The notes under the pieces were generated by a model. It did no database searches, had not been told where the DNA came from, and saw only the letters and a program-made list of their open reading frames with translations. A DNA stretch of 64,000 bases, from assembly GCF_010730195.1 (NCBI RefSeq), contig NZ_AP022613.1:1612001-1676000 (forward strand), given 5' to 3'. This stretch comes from Mycobacterium conspicuum. GTDB lineage: Bacteria; Actinomycetota; Actinomycetes; Mycobacteriales; Mycobacteriaceae. Positions 23,967-32,663 of this stretch are shown here, piece after piece. Every line of letters starts with the position of its first letter. Position 1 is the first letter of the stretch. A program made the position numbers and the translations under genes.

Positions 23967-25768
23967 AGCCGTATCCGTTCAGCGCGATCGTCGGGCACGA
24001 CCAACTGCGGCTCGCGCTGCTGCTGTGCGCCGTGCGCCCGGAGATCGGCGGGGCGCTGATCCGCGGCGAGAAGGGCACCGCCAAATCGACGGCCGTGCGC
24101 GGGCTCGCCGCGCTGCTGGAGGGCGGCCTGGTCGAGATGCCGCTGGGCGCCACCGAGGACCGGGTGATCGGTTCGCTGGACCTGCAGCGGGTGCTGCGCG
24201 ACGGGGAACACGCGTTTTCCCCCGGGCTGCTGGCCCGTGCCCATGGCGGCGTGCTCTACGTCGACGAGGTCAACCTGCTGCACGATCACCTGGTCGACGT
24301 GCTGCTCGACGCCGCCGCGATGGGACAGGTGCACATCGAGCGCGACGGCATCTCGCATACCCACGAGTCCCGCTTCGTGCTGATCGGGACGATGAATCCC
24401 GAGGAGGGCGAGCTGCGGCCGCAGCTGCTGGATCGCTTCGGACTCACCGTCGAGGTGCACGCGTCGCGCGACGTCGACGTGCGGATGCAGGTGATCCGGC
24501 AGCGGATGGCCTATGAGGCGGACCCGGACGGGTTCGCCGAGCGCTACGTCGACGCCGAGGCCGAGCTGGCCCGGCGGATCGCCACCGCGCGTTCACTAGT
24601 CGACGATGTGGTGTTGCCGGACAACGAGTTACGCCGCATCGCCGCGCTGTGCGCCGCGTTCGACGTGGACGGGATGCGGGCCGATCTGGTGGTGGCGCGC
24701 ACCGCCACCGCGCACGCGGCCTGGCGTGGCGCGGCCACCGTCGAGGAACAGGACATCCGGGTGGCCGCCGAGTTGGCGCTGCCGCATCGCCGGCGCCGGG
24801 ACCCGTTCGACGATCCCGGCCTGGACCGCGATCAGCTGGACGACGCACTGGCGCAAGCCGGCGCCGAACCCGAGCCCGAACCCGACCCGCCCGGCGGCGG
24901 CGGAGCCGCCAACGACCCTGGCGCGCAACCGAACTCGCTCCCGGCCGCCAAGCCGCCCAGCTCGCGGCCCAGCGCGCCGCCGGCCCAGACTTTCCGCGCC
25001 CGGGCGCTGACCGTGCCGGGGGTCGGCGAGGGCGCGCCGGGTCGTCGGTCGCGGGCCCGCAACGTCGCGGGCCGGGTGGTGACGGCGGCCGGCGTCGGCG
25101 ACGAGGACGGGCACGGCCTGCACCTGTTCGCCACCCTGCTGTCGGCGGCCGAACGCGCCGGCGCCGGGCCGCTGCGCCCGCACCCCGACGACCTGCGCCG
25201 CGCGGTCCGCGAGGGACGCGAGGGCAACCTGGTGATCTTCGTCGTCGACGCGTCCGGGTCGATGGCCGCCCGCGACCGCATGGCCGCCGTCAGCGGCGCC
25301 ACCCTGTCGCTGCTGCGCGACGCCTACCAACGCCGCGACAAGGTCGCCGTCATTACGTTCCGCGGCCACGAGGCTCGGGTCTTGCTGCCGCCGACGTCGT
25401 CGGCGCACATCGCGGGGCGGCGGCTGGCCCGGTTCGACACCGGCGGCAAGACGCCGCTCGCCGAGGGCCTGCTGGCCGCGCGCGAGCTCGTCGTCCGGGA
25501 ACGGGTGCGCGACCGGGCCCGCCGGCCGCTGGTGGTGGTGCTCACCGACGGGCGCGCGACCGCCGGGCCGGACCCGTTGGGCCGCAGCCGGATCGCGGCG
25601 GCCAGGCTGGTCGCCGAGGGCACGGCCGCGGTGGTGGTGGACTGCGAGACGTCGTACGTGCGGCTGGGTTTGGCCGCGCAGTTGGCCCGCCAGCTCGGCG
25701 CCCCGACCGTGCGCCTGGAGCAGTTGCACGCCGACCACCTGACGCGCGCCGTGCGCGACGTGGCATAA
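23963..25768 (+). CDS. Magnesium-chelatase-like AAA+ / VWA fusion protein (Rv2850c-like)
   Basis: The 601-residue protein fuses a ChlI/CobS-like AAA+ ATPase (Walker A G-E-K-G-T-A-K-S, residues 35-42; Walker B V-L-Y-V-D-E-V-N) to a ChlD-like C-terminal VWA domain with MIDAS D-A-S-G-S (429-433). A ~110-residue Pro/acidic linker separates them. Mycobacteria make no chlorophyll; next to cobO and cobB the likely role is the ATPase partner of a cobaltochelatase (CobN-type) in aerobic cobalamin synthesis. That is an inference, since CobN is not encoded here. It overlaps the GNAT gene by ATGA and ends 6 bp before cobO. Confidence 0.88.
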   Translation: MKPYPFSAIVGHDQLRLALLLCAVRPEIGGALIRGEKGTAKSTAVRGLAALLEGGLVEMPLGATEDRVIGSLDLQRVLRDGEHAFSPGLLARAHGGVLYVDEVNLLHDHLVDVLLDAAAMGQVHIERDGISHTHESRFVLIGTMNPEEGELRPQLLDRFGLTVEVHASRDVDVRMQVIRQRMAYEADPDGFAERYVDAEAELARRIATARSLVDDVVLPDNELRRIAALCAAFDVDGMRADLVVARTATAHAAWRGAATVEEQDIRVAAELALPHRRRRDPFDDPGLDRDQLDDALAQAGAEPEPEPDPPGGGGAANDPGAQPNSLPAAKPPSSRPSAPPAQTFRARALTVPGVGEGAPGRRSRARNVAGRVVTAAGVGDEDGHGLHLFATLLSAAERAGAGPLRPHPDDLRRAVREGREGNLVIFVVDASGSMAARDRMAAVSGATLSLLRDAYQRRDKVAVITFRGHEARVLLPPTSSAHIAGRRLARFDTGGKTPLAEGLLAARELVVRERVRDRARRPLVVVLTDGRATAGPDPLGRSRIAAARLVAEGTAAVVVDCETSYVRLGLAAQLARQLGAPTVRLEQLHADHLTRAVRDVA

Positions 25769-25774
25769 ACGCCC

Positions 25775-26371
25775 ATGCCACAAGGTAATCCGCTGCACGT
25801 GCCCGACGATGGCCTGACCACCCGGGCCCGGCGCAACACGCCGGTGCTGGCCGTGCACACCGGCGACGGCAAGGGCAAGTCGACGGCGGCATTCGGGATG
25901 GCGTTGCGCGCGTGGAACGCCGGCCTCGATGTCGCGGTGTTCCAGTTCGTCAAGAGCGCGAAGTGGAAGGTGGGGGAGGAGGCGGCGTTGCGGGAGCTGG
26001 GTCGGCTGCGCGGCGCCGTCGAATGGCACAAGATGGGCGCGGGGTGGTCCTGGGCACGCAAGCACGGCGACGAGCCCGACCACGCGGCGACGGCGGCCGA
26101 GGGCTGGGCGGAGATCGCGCGTCGGCTGGCGGCGCAGCGGCACGACTTCTACGTGCTCGACGAGTTCACCTACCCGCTCAAGTGGGGCTGGGTCGACGTC
26201 GACGAGGTGGTGGACGTGCTGTTGGCGCGGCCGGGTCACCAGCACGTGGTGATCACCGGGCGCGACGCGCCGCCGCGGCTGATAGAGGCCGCCGATTTGG
26301 TGACCGAGATGACCAAGGTGAAGCACCCGATGGACGCCGGACGCAAGGGCCAGAAGGGCATCGAGTGGTGA
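25775..26371 (+). CDS. cobO: Cob(I)alamin adenosyltransferase, CobO/BtuR family
   Basis: Transfers the adenosyl group of ATP to the corrin cobalt. The 198-residue product has the family P-loop G-D-G-K-G-K-S near residue 30, FQFVKSAKW, the ATP/corrin stretch YVLDEFTYPLKWGW and the C-terminal ITGRDAPPRLIEAADLVTEM. It matches Rv2849c. It follows the chelatase-like gene by 6 bp and is 70 bp before cobB; all belong to the same cobalamin group. Confidence 0.95.
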   Translation: MPQGNPLHVPDDGLTTRARRNTPVLAVHTGDGKGKSTAAFGMALRAWNAGLDVAVFQFVKSAKWKVGEEAALRELGRLRGAVEWHKMGAGWSWARKHGDEPDHAATAAEGWAEIARRLAAQRHDFYVLDEFTYPLKWGWVDVDEVVDVLLARPGHQHVVITGRDAPPRLIEAADLVTEMTKVKHPMDAGRKGQKGIEW

Positions 26372-26441
26372 TCCCTCGGCTTGAGCGCGCCCATTTGTAC
26401 GGCGACACGCCGTGTTGCATGGCATTTTGGGGACGCTCGCG

Positions 26442-27806
26442 GTGAAGGCGGTCCCGGCGCTCGTCGTCGCCGCGCCCGCGTCGGGCAGCGGAAAGACCAC
26501 GGTCGCAACGGGTTTGATCGGCGCGCTGCGGCGGGCGGGCCACACCGTCGCGCCGTTCAAGGTGGGCCCGGACTTCATCGACCCGGGGTATCACACGCTG
26601 GCCGCGGGCCGGCCCGGCCGCAACCTCGATCCGGTGTTGGTGGGGCAGCACCTCATCGGCCCGCTCTACGCCCACGGCGCCCAGGGCGCGGACATCGCCG
26701 TGGTGGAAGGCGTGATGGGCCTGTTCGACGGGCGCATCGGCCCCGCGGCCGCCGTGCCGGCCGTAGGATCCACCGCGCACGTCGCCGGCCTGCTCAACGC
26801 CCCGGTGCTGCTGGTGGTCGACGCGCGCGGCCAGAGCCACAGCATCGCCGCACTGCTGCACGGCTTTTCCACGTTCGACACCGCAACCAGGATCGCCGGG
26901 GTGATCCTCAATCGGGTCGGATCACCCCGACACGAGCAGGTGCTGCGCCAGGCCTGCGAGCAGGCCGGCGTACCCGTGCTGGGCGCCATCCCGCGCGCGG
27001 CCGAATCGGAGCTTCCCACAAGGTATTTGGGCCTGGTGACCGCGGTGGAGTACGGCCGCCGCGCCACCCAGGCGGTCGACGCGATGACGGCCCTGGTGGC
27101 TCGACACGTCGACCTGGCCGCGGTGGTCGCGGCCGCCGGCGGCGGGTACGGCGAAAATCCGTGGGATGCCGCCGAGGTGGCAGGGGAAGGGCCGCGTGCC
27201 ACCGTCGCCATGGCCGCCGGCAAGGCATTCAGCTTCGGCTATGCCGAACACGCCGAACTGCTGCGCGCCGCCGGCGCCGACGTGGCCGAGTTCGACCCGC
27301 TCGTCGACCCGCTGCCCGACGGCACCGATGCGGTGCTGCTCCCGGGCGGCTTCCCCGAGCAGTTCGCCGCCGAATTGTCCGGCAACGACGTCGTGCGCCG
27401 GCAGATCAACGAACTCGCCGCGACCGGGGCGCCCATCCACGCCGAATGCGCCGGGCTGATCTACCTGCTCGACGAGCTCGACGGGCATCCCATGTGCGGG
27501 GTGCTGGCCGGATCGGCGCGTTTCACCCCGCGGCTCACGCTGGCGTATCGCGACGCCGTCGCGGTCGCCGAATCCGTGCTCTACAGCGCCGGCCAGCGCG
27601 CGGTGGGACACGAATTCCACCGGACCGCAGTCACATTCGCCGAATGTTACCAACCGGCGTGGGTGTACCGCGGCGACGAGATAGACGCGGTGCGAGACGG
27701 CGTCGTGCACGCCGGGGTTCACGCGTCATACCTGCACACCCATCCGGCCGCGGCACCCGACGCGATCGCCCGCTTCGTCGCCCGCGCAGCCGGCCGGCGA
27801 GCGTAA
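26442..27806 (+). CDS. cobB: Cobyrinic acid a,c-diamide synthase (CobB)
   Basis: Glutamine- and ATP-dependent amidation of (hydrogeno)cobyrinic acid at side chains a and c. The 454-residue product has the N-terminal ATPase P-loop APASGSGKTT, the signature FKVGPDFIDPGYH, and a C-terminal glutaminase domain with Cys in HAECAGLIYL and HEFHRT/HASYLHTHPAA. Start: GTG at 26442 aligns with the M. tuberculosis N-terminus and has GGGGAC upstream; GTG at 26412 would add 10 residues. Its TAA lies inside the left arm of a palindromic repeat. Confidence 0.95.
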   Translation: MKAVPALVVAAPASGSGKTTVATGLIGALRRAGHTVAPFKVGPDFIDPGYHTLAAGRPGRNLDPVLVGQHLIGPLYAHGAQGADIAVVEGVMGLFDGRIGPAAAVPAVGSTAHVAGLLNAPVLLVVDARGQSHSIAALLHGFSTFDTATRIAGVILNRVGSPRHEQVLRQACEQAGVPVLGAIPRAAESELPTRYLGLVTAVEYGRRATQAVDAMTALVARHVDLAAVVAAAGGGYGENPWDAAEVAGEGPRATVAMAAGKAFSFGYAEHAELLRAAGADVAEFDPLVDPLPDGTDAVLLPGGFPEQFAAELSGNDVVRRQINELAATGAPIHAECAGLIYLLDELDGHPMCGVLAGSARFTPRLTLAYRDAVAVAESVLYSAGQRAVGHEFHRTAVTFAECYQPAWVYRGDEIDAVRDGVVHAGVHASYLHTHPAAAPDAIARFVARAAGRRA

Positions 27807-27850
27807 CCCCACCGCGAAAAATCGCGTCGGCTATCGCAGTGTGGTTACGC
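27801..27850. repeat. Palindromic intergenic repeat, copy 3 (shorter variant)
   Basis: Arms GCGTAACCCCACCGCGA (27801-27817) and TCGCAGTGTGGTTACGC (27834-27850) pair at 15 of 17 positions around a 16-nt loop. The cobB stop codon is in the left arm. The TCGCAGTGNGGTT core is shared with copies 1 and 2. Confidence 0.7.
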
Positions 27851-27864
27851 CCGCGGCAGCGCGA

Positions 27865-27887
27865 CTAGGGCCACTAGGGCCACTAGG
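27865..27887. repeat. 9-bp tandem repeat upstream of cysG
   Basis: The unit CTAGGGCCA occurs 2.5 times (27865, 27874, 27883). The last, divergent unit supplies the TAGGCT -10 box of cysG, so copy number could affect promoter spacing. Confidence 0.6.
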
Positions 27888-27889
27888 CT
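27884..27889 (+). promoter_or_regulatory. Putative leaderless -10 box TAGGCT for cysG
   Basis: TAGGCT is followed by 6 nt and then the GTG at 27896. It overlaps the end of the 9-bp tandem repeat. Confidence 0.5.
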
Positions 27890-27895
27890 TGCCAG

Positions 27896-29122
27896 GTGAC
27901 CGAGAACCCCTACCTCGTCGGGTTGCGGCTGACCGGACGAAAGGTCGTCGTGGTCGGCGGCGGCACGGTCGCGCAGCGTCGGTTACCCCTGCTGATCTCC
28001 AGCGGCGCCGACGTGCATGTCATCTCTCGCACCGCCACCCGGGCCGTCGAAGCGATGGACGGCATCACGCTGACGGTGCGGGAATACCGCGACGGCGACC
28101 TCGACGGGGCGTGGTACGCGATCGCGGCCACCAACGACGCCGACGTGAATGCCGCCGTCGTCGCCGAGGCGGACCGCCGCCGCATTTTCTGCGTCCGCGC
28201 CGACGTGGCCGTCGAGGGGAGCGCGGTGACCCCGGCGTCGTTCGCCTACGCCGGGCTGTCGGTGGGCGTGCTGGCCGGCGGTGAGCACCGGCGGTCGGCG
28301 GCGATCCGGTCGGCGATCCGCGAGGCGCTACAGCAAGGCCTCATCCCCACCGACAGCATCGACGAGATCCCCGGCGGGCCGGGGAAGGTGGCCCTGATCG
28401 GCGGCGGCCCCGGCGACCCCGAACTCATCACCGTCCGCGGCCGCCGCCTGCTGGCCCAGGCCGACGTCGTGGTGGCCGACCGGCTGGCGCCCCCCGAACT
28501 GCTCGCCGAGTTACCGCCACACGTGGAGGTCATCGACGCCGCCAAGATCCCGTACGGCCGGGCCATGGCGCAGGACGCGATCAACGACGTGATGATCGAA
28601 CGGGCCCGATCCGGCCGCTTCGTGGTTCGCCTCAAGGGCGGGGACCCGTTCGTCTTCGCCCGCGGCTACGAAGAAGTGCTGGCATGCGCCGAGGCCGGAA
28701 TCCCGGTGACCGTGGTGCCGGGTGTGACAAGTGCCATAGCGGTGCCCGCCGCGGCGGGCGTCCCGGTCACGCACCGGGCCGTAAATCACGAATTTGTGGT
28801 GGTCAGCGGCCATATGGCGCCCGACCACCCGGAATCGTTAGTGAATTGGAATGCTTTGGCCGCGATGGCGGGCACCATCGTTTTGCTGATGGCGGTCGAG
28901 CGCATCGAACTCTTCACGGAAGTGCTGATCAAAGGCGGCCGACCTGCGGATACGCCGGTGCTGGTGGTCCAGCACGGAACGACGGCCGCGCAGCACAGTT
29001 TGCGGGCCACCCTGGCCGACGCGCCGGAGAAAATCCGCGAAGAAGGAATCCGACCGCCCGCGATCATCGTGATCGGGCCCGTGGTGGGTCTGAGCGACGT
29101 GCGGCGATTAAAAGATTCCTAA
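27896..29122 (+). CDS. cysG: Siroheme synthase CysG-type: precorrin-2 dehydrogenase/ferrochelatase fused to uroporphyrinogen-III C-methyltransferase
   Basis: The 408-residue fusion makes precorrin-2 from uroporphyrinogen III, and sirohydrochlorin/siroheme for sulfite and nitrite reductases. The N-terminal Rossmann domain (residues 1-150; VVVVGGGTVAQRRLPLL) is Met8/CysG-N-like. The C-terminal SAM methyltransferase (about 158-400) has VALIGGGPGDPELITVRG, VRLKGGDPFVFARGYEE and VVPGVTSA. It matches Rv2847c. Precorrin-2 is shared with cobalamin synthesis, which explains its place after cobO-cobB. It is probably transcribed from its own promoter. Confidence 0.94.
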   Translation: MTENPYLVGLRLTGRKVVVVGGGTVAQRRLPLLISSGADVHVISRTATRAVEAMDGITLTVREYRDGDLDGAWYAIAATNDADVNAAVVAEADRRRIFCVRADVAVEGSAVTPASFAYAGLSVGVLAGGEHRRSAAIRSAIREALQQGLIPTDSIDEIPGGPGKVALIGGGPGDPELITVRGRRLLAQADVVVADRLAPPELLAELPPHVEVIDAAKIPYGRAMAQDAINDVMIERARSGRFVVRLKGGDPFVFARGYEEVLACAEAGIPVTVVPGVTSAIAVPAAAGVPVTHRAVNHEFVVVSGHMAPDHPESLVNWNALAAMAGTIVLLMAVERIELFTEVLIKGGRPADTPVLVVQHGTTAAQHSLRATLADAPEKIREEGIRPPAIIVIGPVVGLSDVRRLKDS

Positions 29123-29130
29123 GATTACTG

Positions 29131-29136
29131 TAAGGT
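29131..29136 (+). promoter_or_regulatory. Putative -10 box TAAGGT for efpA
   Basis: TAAGGT lies 8 nt before the ATG at 29145, immediately behind the cysG stop. No Shine-Dalgarno is seen, so a leaderless transcript is plausible. Confidence 0.4.
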
Positions 29137-29144
29137 AACTCGTT

Positions 29145-30746
29145 ATGACGGCTCTCAGCGAAGCAGAGCGGGCGGCGCGGAATTTGACCCACAATTCCGC
29201 TGACGCCCGCCCCGATCGTCCAGCCCCGTCGCGTCCGACGCGCTCGGATAAGTCCGCCACAGCCACTACCAGCAGGTACTACCCCAGGTGGCTGCCGTCG
29301 TGGCGGTTCGTCGCCGCGGTCATCGCGATCGGCGGCATGCAGTTGATGGCGACGATGGACGGCACCATCGCGATCGTCGCGCTGCCCAAGATCCAGAACG
29401 AACTCGGCCTGTCCGACGCCGGCCGGAGCTGGGTGATCACCGCCTATGTGCTGACCTTCGGCGGGCTGATGCTGCTGGGTGGCCGCCTCGGGGACACCAT
29501 CGGCCGAAAGCGCAGCTTCATCGTCGGTGTCGCGCTGTTCACCATTGCCTCCGCGCTGTGCGGCATCGCCTGGGACGACTTCTCCCTGGTCACAGCCAGG
29601 CTGCTGCAGGGCATCGCGGCCGCGATCGCCTCACCGAGCGGCCTGGCCCTGGTGGCCACCACCTTCCCCAAGGGCCCGTCGCGGAACGCGGCGATGGCGG
29701 TGTTCGCCGCGATGACCGGTGTCGGCTCCGTGATGGGCCTGGTCGTCGGCGGGGCGCTGACCGAGGTGTCGTGGCGGCTCGCGTTCCTGGTGAACGTGCC
29801 GATCGGGCTGGTGATGATCTACCTGGCCCGTACCACGCTGCGGGAAACCAACCGGCAGCGGATGAAGCTGGACGCGCTCGGAGCCGTGTTGGCGACGCTC
29901 GCCTGTACCGCGGCCGTATTCGCCTTCTCCATCGGGCCCGAGAAGGGCTGGATCTCGGTCATCACGATCGGTTCCGGTCTGGTGGCCCTGGTTGCCTTTG
30001 TCGCGTTCGCCGTCGTCGAGCGGACCGCCGAAAACCCCCTCGTGCCGTTCGAGCTGTTCCGCGACCGCAACCGGCTGGCCACCTTTGCGGCCATCTTCAT
30101 GGCCGGCGGCGTGATGTTCACCCTGACCGTGCTGATCGGGCTGTACGTGCAGGACATCATGGGCTACAGCGCATTGCGCGCCGGTGTCTGCTTCATCCCG
30201 TTCGCCGTCGCGATGGGCATCGGCCTTGGGGCGTCCTCGCAGCTGGTGGCGTATTTCCCGCCGCGGGTGCTGGTGATCGGCGGCGGCACCCTGGTGGTCG
30301 CGGCCATGGTGTACGGCTCCACGATCAACGGCGGCATACCGTACTTCCCCAACCTGGTGCTGCCGCTGGTGCTCGGCGGCATCGGCATCGGCATGATCGT
30401 CGTTCCGCTGGGGTTGTCGGCGATCGCCGGCGTCGGTCTGGACCAGATCGGGCCGACATCGGCGATCTCGTTGATGCTGCAGAACCTGGGCGGTCCGATC
30501 GTGTTGGCCGGCATCCAGGCCGTCATCACCTCGCGCACGTTGTACCTGGGCGGCATCACCGGCCCGGTGAAGTACATGAACACGGCGCAGTTGCATGCGC
30601 TCGACCATGGCTACACCTACGGCCTGTTGTGGGTCGCGGGCTTCACCATCTGCGTCGGCGCGGTCTCTCTGCTCATCGGCTACACCGCCGCCCAAGTTGC
30701 CCACGCGCAGGAAGTCAAGGACGCCATCGACGCCGGCGAGCTGTAG
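29145..30746 (+). CDS. efpA: MFS efflux transporter EfpA (DHA2/QacA type, 14 helices)
   Basis: The 533-residue major-facilitator permease has 14 predicted helices. After a ~50-residue hydrophilic N-terminus come MATMDGTIAIVALPKI (DHA2 motif D1 region), LGGRLGDTIGRKRSFIVG (motif A), LLQGIAAAIASPSGLALV (motif B) and GVGSVMGLVVGGALTEVSWRLAFLVNVPIGLVM (motif C, antiporter signature, in two adjoining pieces). It matches Rv2846c, a proton-driven drug or lipid exporter in the inner membrane. It has a short gap to cysG and is followed by 98 bp before proS. Confidence 0.95.
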   Translation: MTALSEAERAARNLTHNSADARPDRPAPSRPTRSDKSATATTSRYYPRWLPSWRFVAAVIAIGGMQLMATMDGTIAIVALPKIQNELGLSDAGRSWVITAYVLTFGGLMLLGGRLGDTIGRKRSFIVGVALFTIASALCGIAWDDFSLVTARLLQGIAAAIASPSGLALVATTFPKGPSRNAAMAVFAAMTGVGSVMGLVVGGALTEVSWRLAFLVNVPIGLVMIYLARTTLRETNRQRMKLDALGAVLATLACTAAVFAFSIGPEKGWISVITIGSGLVALVAFVAFAVVERTAENPLVPFELFRDRNRLATFAAIFMAGGVMFTLTVLIGLYVQDIMGYSALRAGVCFIPFAVAMGIGLGASSQLVAYFPPRVLVIGGGTLVVAAMVYGSTINGGIPYFPNLVLPLVLGGIGIGMIVVPLGLSAIAGVGLDQIGPTSAISLMLQNLGGPIVLAGIQAVITSRTLYLGGITGPVKYMNTAQLHALDHGYTYGLLWVAGFTICVGAVSLLIGYTAAQVAHAQEVKDAIDAGEL

Positions 30747-30830
30747 CTCGGCAACCGGCCGTCACGCCAAAGTGGCAAGGACACCGCAGCGTTGCGCTGG
30801 CGTGGCGCCCGTCGCAAAGACCGACCACGT

Positions 30831-30836
30831 TAGGCT
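30831..30836 (+). promoter_or_regulatory. Putative leaderless -10 box TAGGCT for proS
   Basis: TAGGCT lies 8 nt before the GTG at 30845, with no ribosome site. A weak stem using CACGCC/GGCGTG (30763-30806) precedes it and could end the efpA transcript. Confidence 0.4.
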
Positions 30837-30844
30837 TGCGCGCT

Positions 30845-32602
30845 GTGATCACCCGGATGTCCCAGCTGTTCCTGCGCACGTTGCGTGACGACCCGGCCGA
30901 CGCCGAGGTGCCCAGCCACAAACTCCTGATCCGGGCCGGCTACATCCGGCCCGTCGCGCCCGGCCTGTACAGCTGGCTGCCGCTGGGGCTGCGGGTGCTG
31001 CGCAACATCGAACGCGTGGTGCGCGAGGAAATGACCGCGATCGGCGGGCAGGAGATCCTGTTTCCCTCGCTGTTGCCACGCGCGCCCTACGAGACCACGA
31101 ACCGCTGGACCGAGTACGGCGACAGCGTGTTTCGCTTAAAGGACCGCCGCGGCAACGACTACCTGCTGGGCCCGACCCACGAGGAGCTGTTCACCCTGAC
31201 CGTCAAGGGCGAATACAGCTCCTACAAGGACTTCCCGCTGCTGCTCTTCCAGATCCAGAACAAATACCGCGACGAGGCCCGCCCGCGCGCCGGCATCCTG
31301 CGGGTGCGCGAGTTCGTGATGAAGGACTCCTATTCCTTCGACGTCGACGACGCCGGGCTCAAGGCCGCCTACCACGCGCACCGCGAGGCCTATCAGCGCA
31401 TCCTCGAAAAGCTCAGGGTGCGCTACGTCATCGTCTCGGCGGTGTCGGGGGCGATGGGCGGCAGCGCCTCGGAGGAGTTTCTGGCCGAAAGCCCGGTCGG
31501 CGAAGACACTTTCGTGCGCTGCCTGGAATCCGGCTACGCGGCCAACGTCGAGGCCGTCGTCACCGCCCAACCTGAGCCGCCCCCGGCGGAAATAGTGGCC
31601 GGGCTGCCCGAGGCGGTGGTGCACGACACCGGCGACACGCCGACCATCGCCACCCTGGTGGACTGGGCCAACGCGGCGGGGCTGGGCCGCACCGTCACCG
31701 CCGCCGACACGCTGAAAAACGTGCTGCTCAAGGTCCGTCAGCCCGGCGGGGACTGGGAGCTGCTGGCGATCGGGCTGCCCGGCGACCGTGAGGTGGACGA
31801 CAAGCGGCTGGGCGCGGCGCTGGAGCCGGCCGAATACGCGTTGCTCGACGACGCCGACTTCGCCAAATACCCGTTTCTGGTCAAGGGTTACATCGGGCCG
31901 AAGGCGTTGCGCGACAACGAGGTTCGCTATCTCCTCGACCCGCGGGTGGTCGACGGCACCAGCTGGATCACCGGGGCCGACAAGCAGGGTCAGCACGTTG
32001 TCGGGCTGGTGGCCGGGCGAGACTTCACCGCCGACGGCACCATCGAGGCCGCCGAGGTGCGCGACGGCGACCCCTCTCCCGACGGCGCCGGTCCGCTGGT
32101 GTCGGCCCGCGGCATCGAGGTCGCACACATCTTCCAACTCGGCCGCAAATACACCGACGCCTTCTCCGCCGACGTGCTCGGTGAGGACGGCAAGCCGGTG
32201 CGGCTGACCATGGGCTCCTACGGCCTGGGGGTGTCGCGACTGGTTGCGGTGATCGCCGAGCAGCACCACGACGAGCTGGGCCTGCGCTGGCCGCCGGCGG
32301 TCGCGCCGTTCGATGTGCACCTGGTCATCGCCAACAAGGACCCCGAGGCCCGCGCCGGTGCCACCGCCCTGGCCGCCGACCTGGATCGGCTGGGTGTCGA
32401 GGTGTTGCTCGACGACCGCACGGCCTCGCCGGGGGTCAAGTTCAAGGACGCCGAGCTGCTCGGCGTGCCGTGGATCGTCGTGGTGGGCCGGGGGTGGGCC
32501 GACGGCGTGGTCGAGTTGCGCGACCGGTTCGGCTCGGAGACGCGCGAGCTCGCCGTGGCCGACTCACTGGCAACCGAAATCACGGCGGCGCTCGCCGGAT
32601 AG
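30845..32602 (+). CDS. proS: Prolyl-tRNA synthetase
   Basis: Charges tRNA-Pro in the cytosol. The 585-residue bacterial-type (ProS type 1) enzyme has class II motif 1 around the N-terminal GLYSWLPLGLRVLRNIERVV, motif 2 as YRDEARPRAGILRVREFVMKDSYSFD and motif 3 in TMGSYGLGVSRLVA. The editing (INS/YbaK) domain sits between motifs 2 and 3 (about 225-400), and a C-terminal anticodon-binding domain begins near VAPFDVHLVIANKD. Start: GTG at 30845, matching the M. tuberculosis N-terminus; the long upstream open frame is a shadow of efpA. Confidence 0.97.
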   Translation: MITRMSQLFLRTLRDDPADAEVPSHKLLIRAGYIRPVAPGLYSWLPLGLRVLRNIERVVREEMTAIGGQEILFPSLLPRAPYETTNRWTEYGDSVFRLKDRRGNDYLLGPTHEELFTLTVKGEYSSYKDFPLLLFQIQNKYRDEARPRAGILRVREFVMKDSYSFDVDDAGLKAAYHAHREAYQRILEKLRVRYVIVSAVSGAMGGSASEEFLAESPVGEDTFVRCLESGYAANVEAVVTAQPEPPPAEIVAGLPEAVVHDTGDTPTIATLVDWANAAGLGRTVTAADTLKNVLLKVRQPGGDWELLAIGLPGDREVDDKRLGAALEPAEYALLDDADFAKYPFLVKGYIGPKALRDNEVRYLLDPRVVDGTSWITGADKQGQHVVGLVAGRDFTADGTIEAAEVRDGDPSPDGAGPLVSARGIEVAHIFQLGRKYTDAFSADVLGEDGKPVRLTMGSYGLGVSRLVAVIAEQHHDELGLRWPPAVAPFDVHLVIANKDPEARAGATALAADLDRLGVEVLLDDRTASPGVKFKDAELLGVPWIVVVGRGWADGVVELRDRFGSETRELAVADSLATEITAALAG

Positions 32603-32663
32603 TTTCAGGACGGGCCGGCGCGGGCAATCGGGGTGCACTGATCGCGTTCAGAGGGGAGCAGCG

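Noticed and set aside
26371..26441. Possible cobalamin riboswitch before cobB
   Set aside because: The gap is 70 bp with no B12-box-like sequence or room for the full aptamer.
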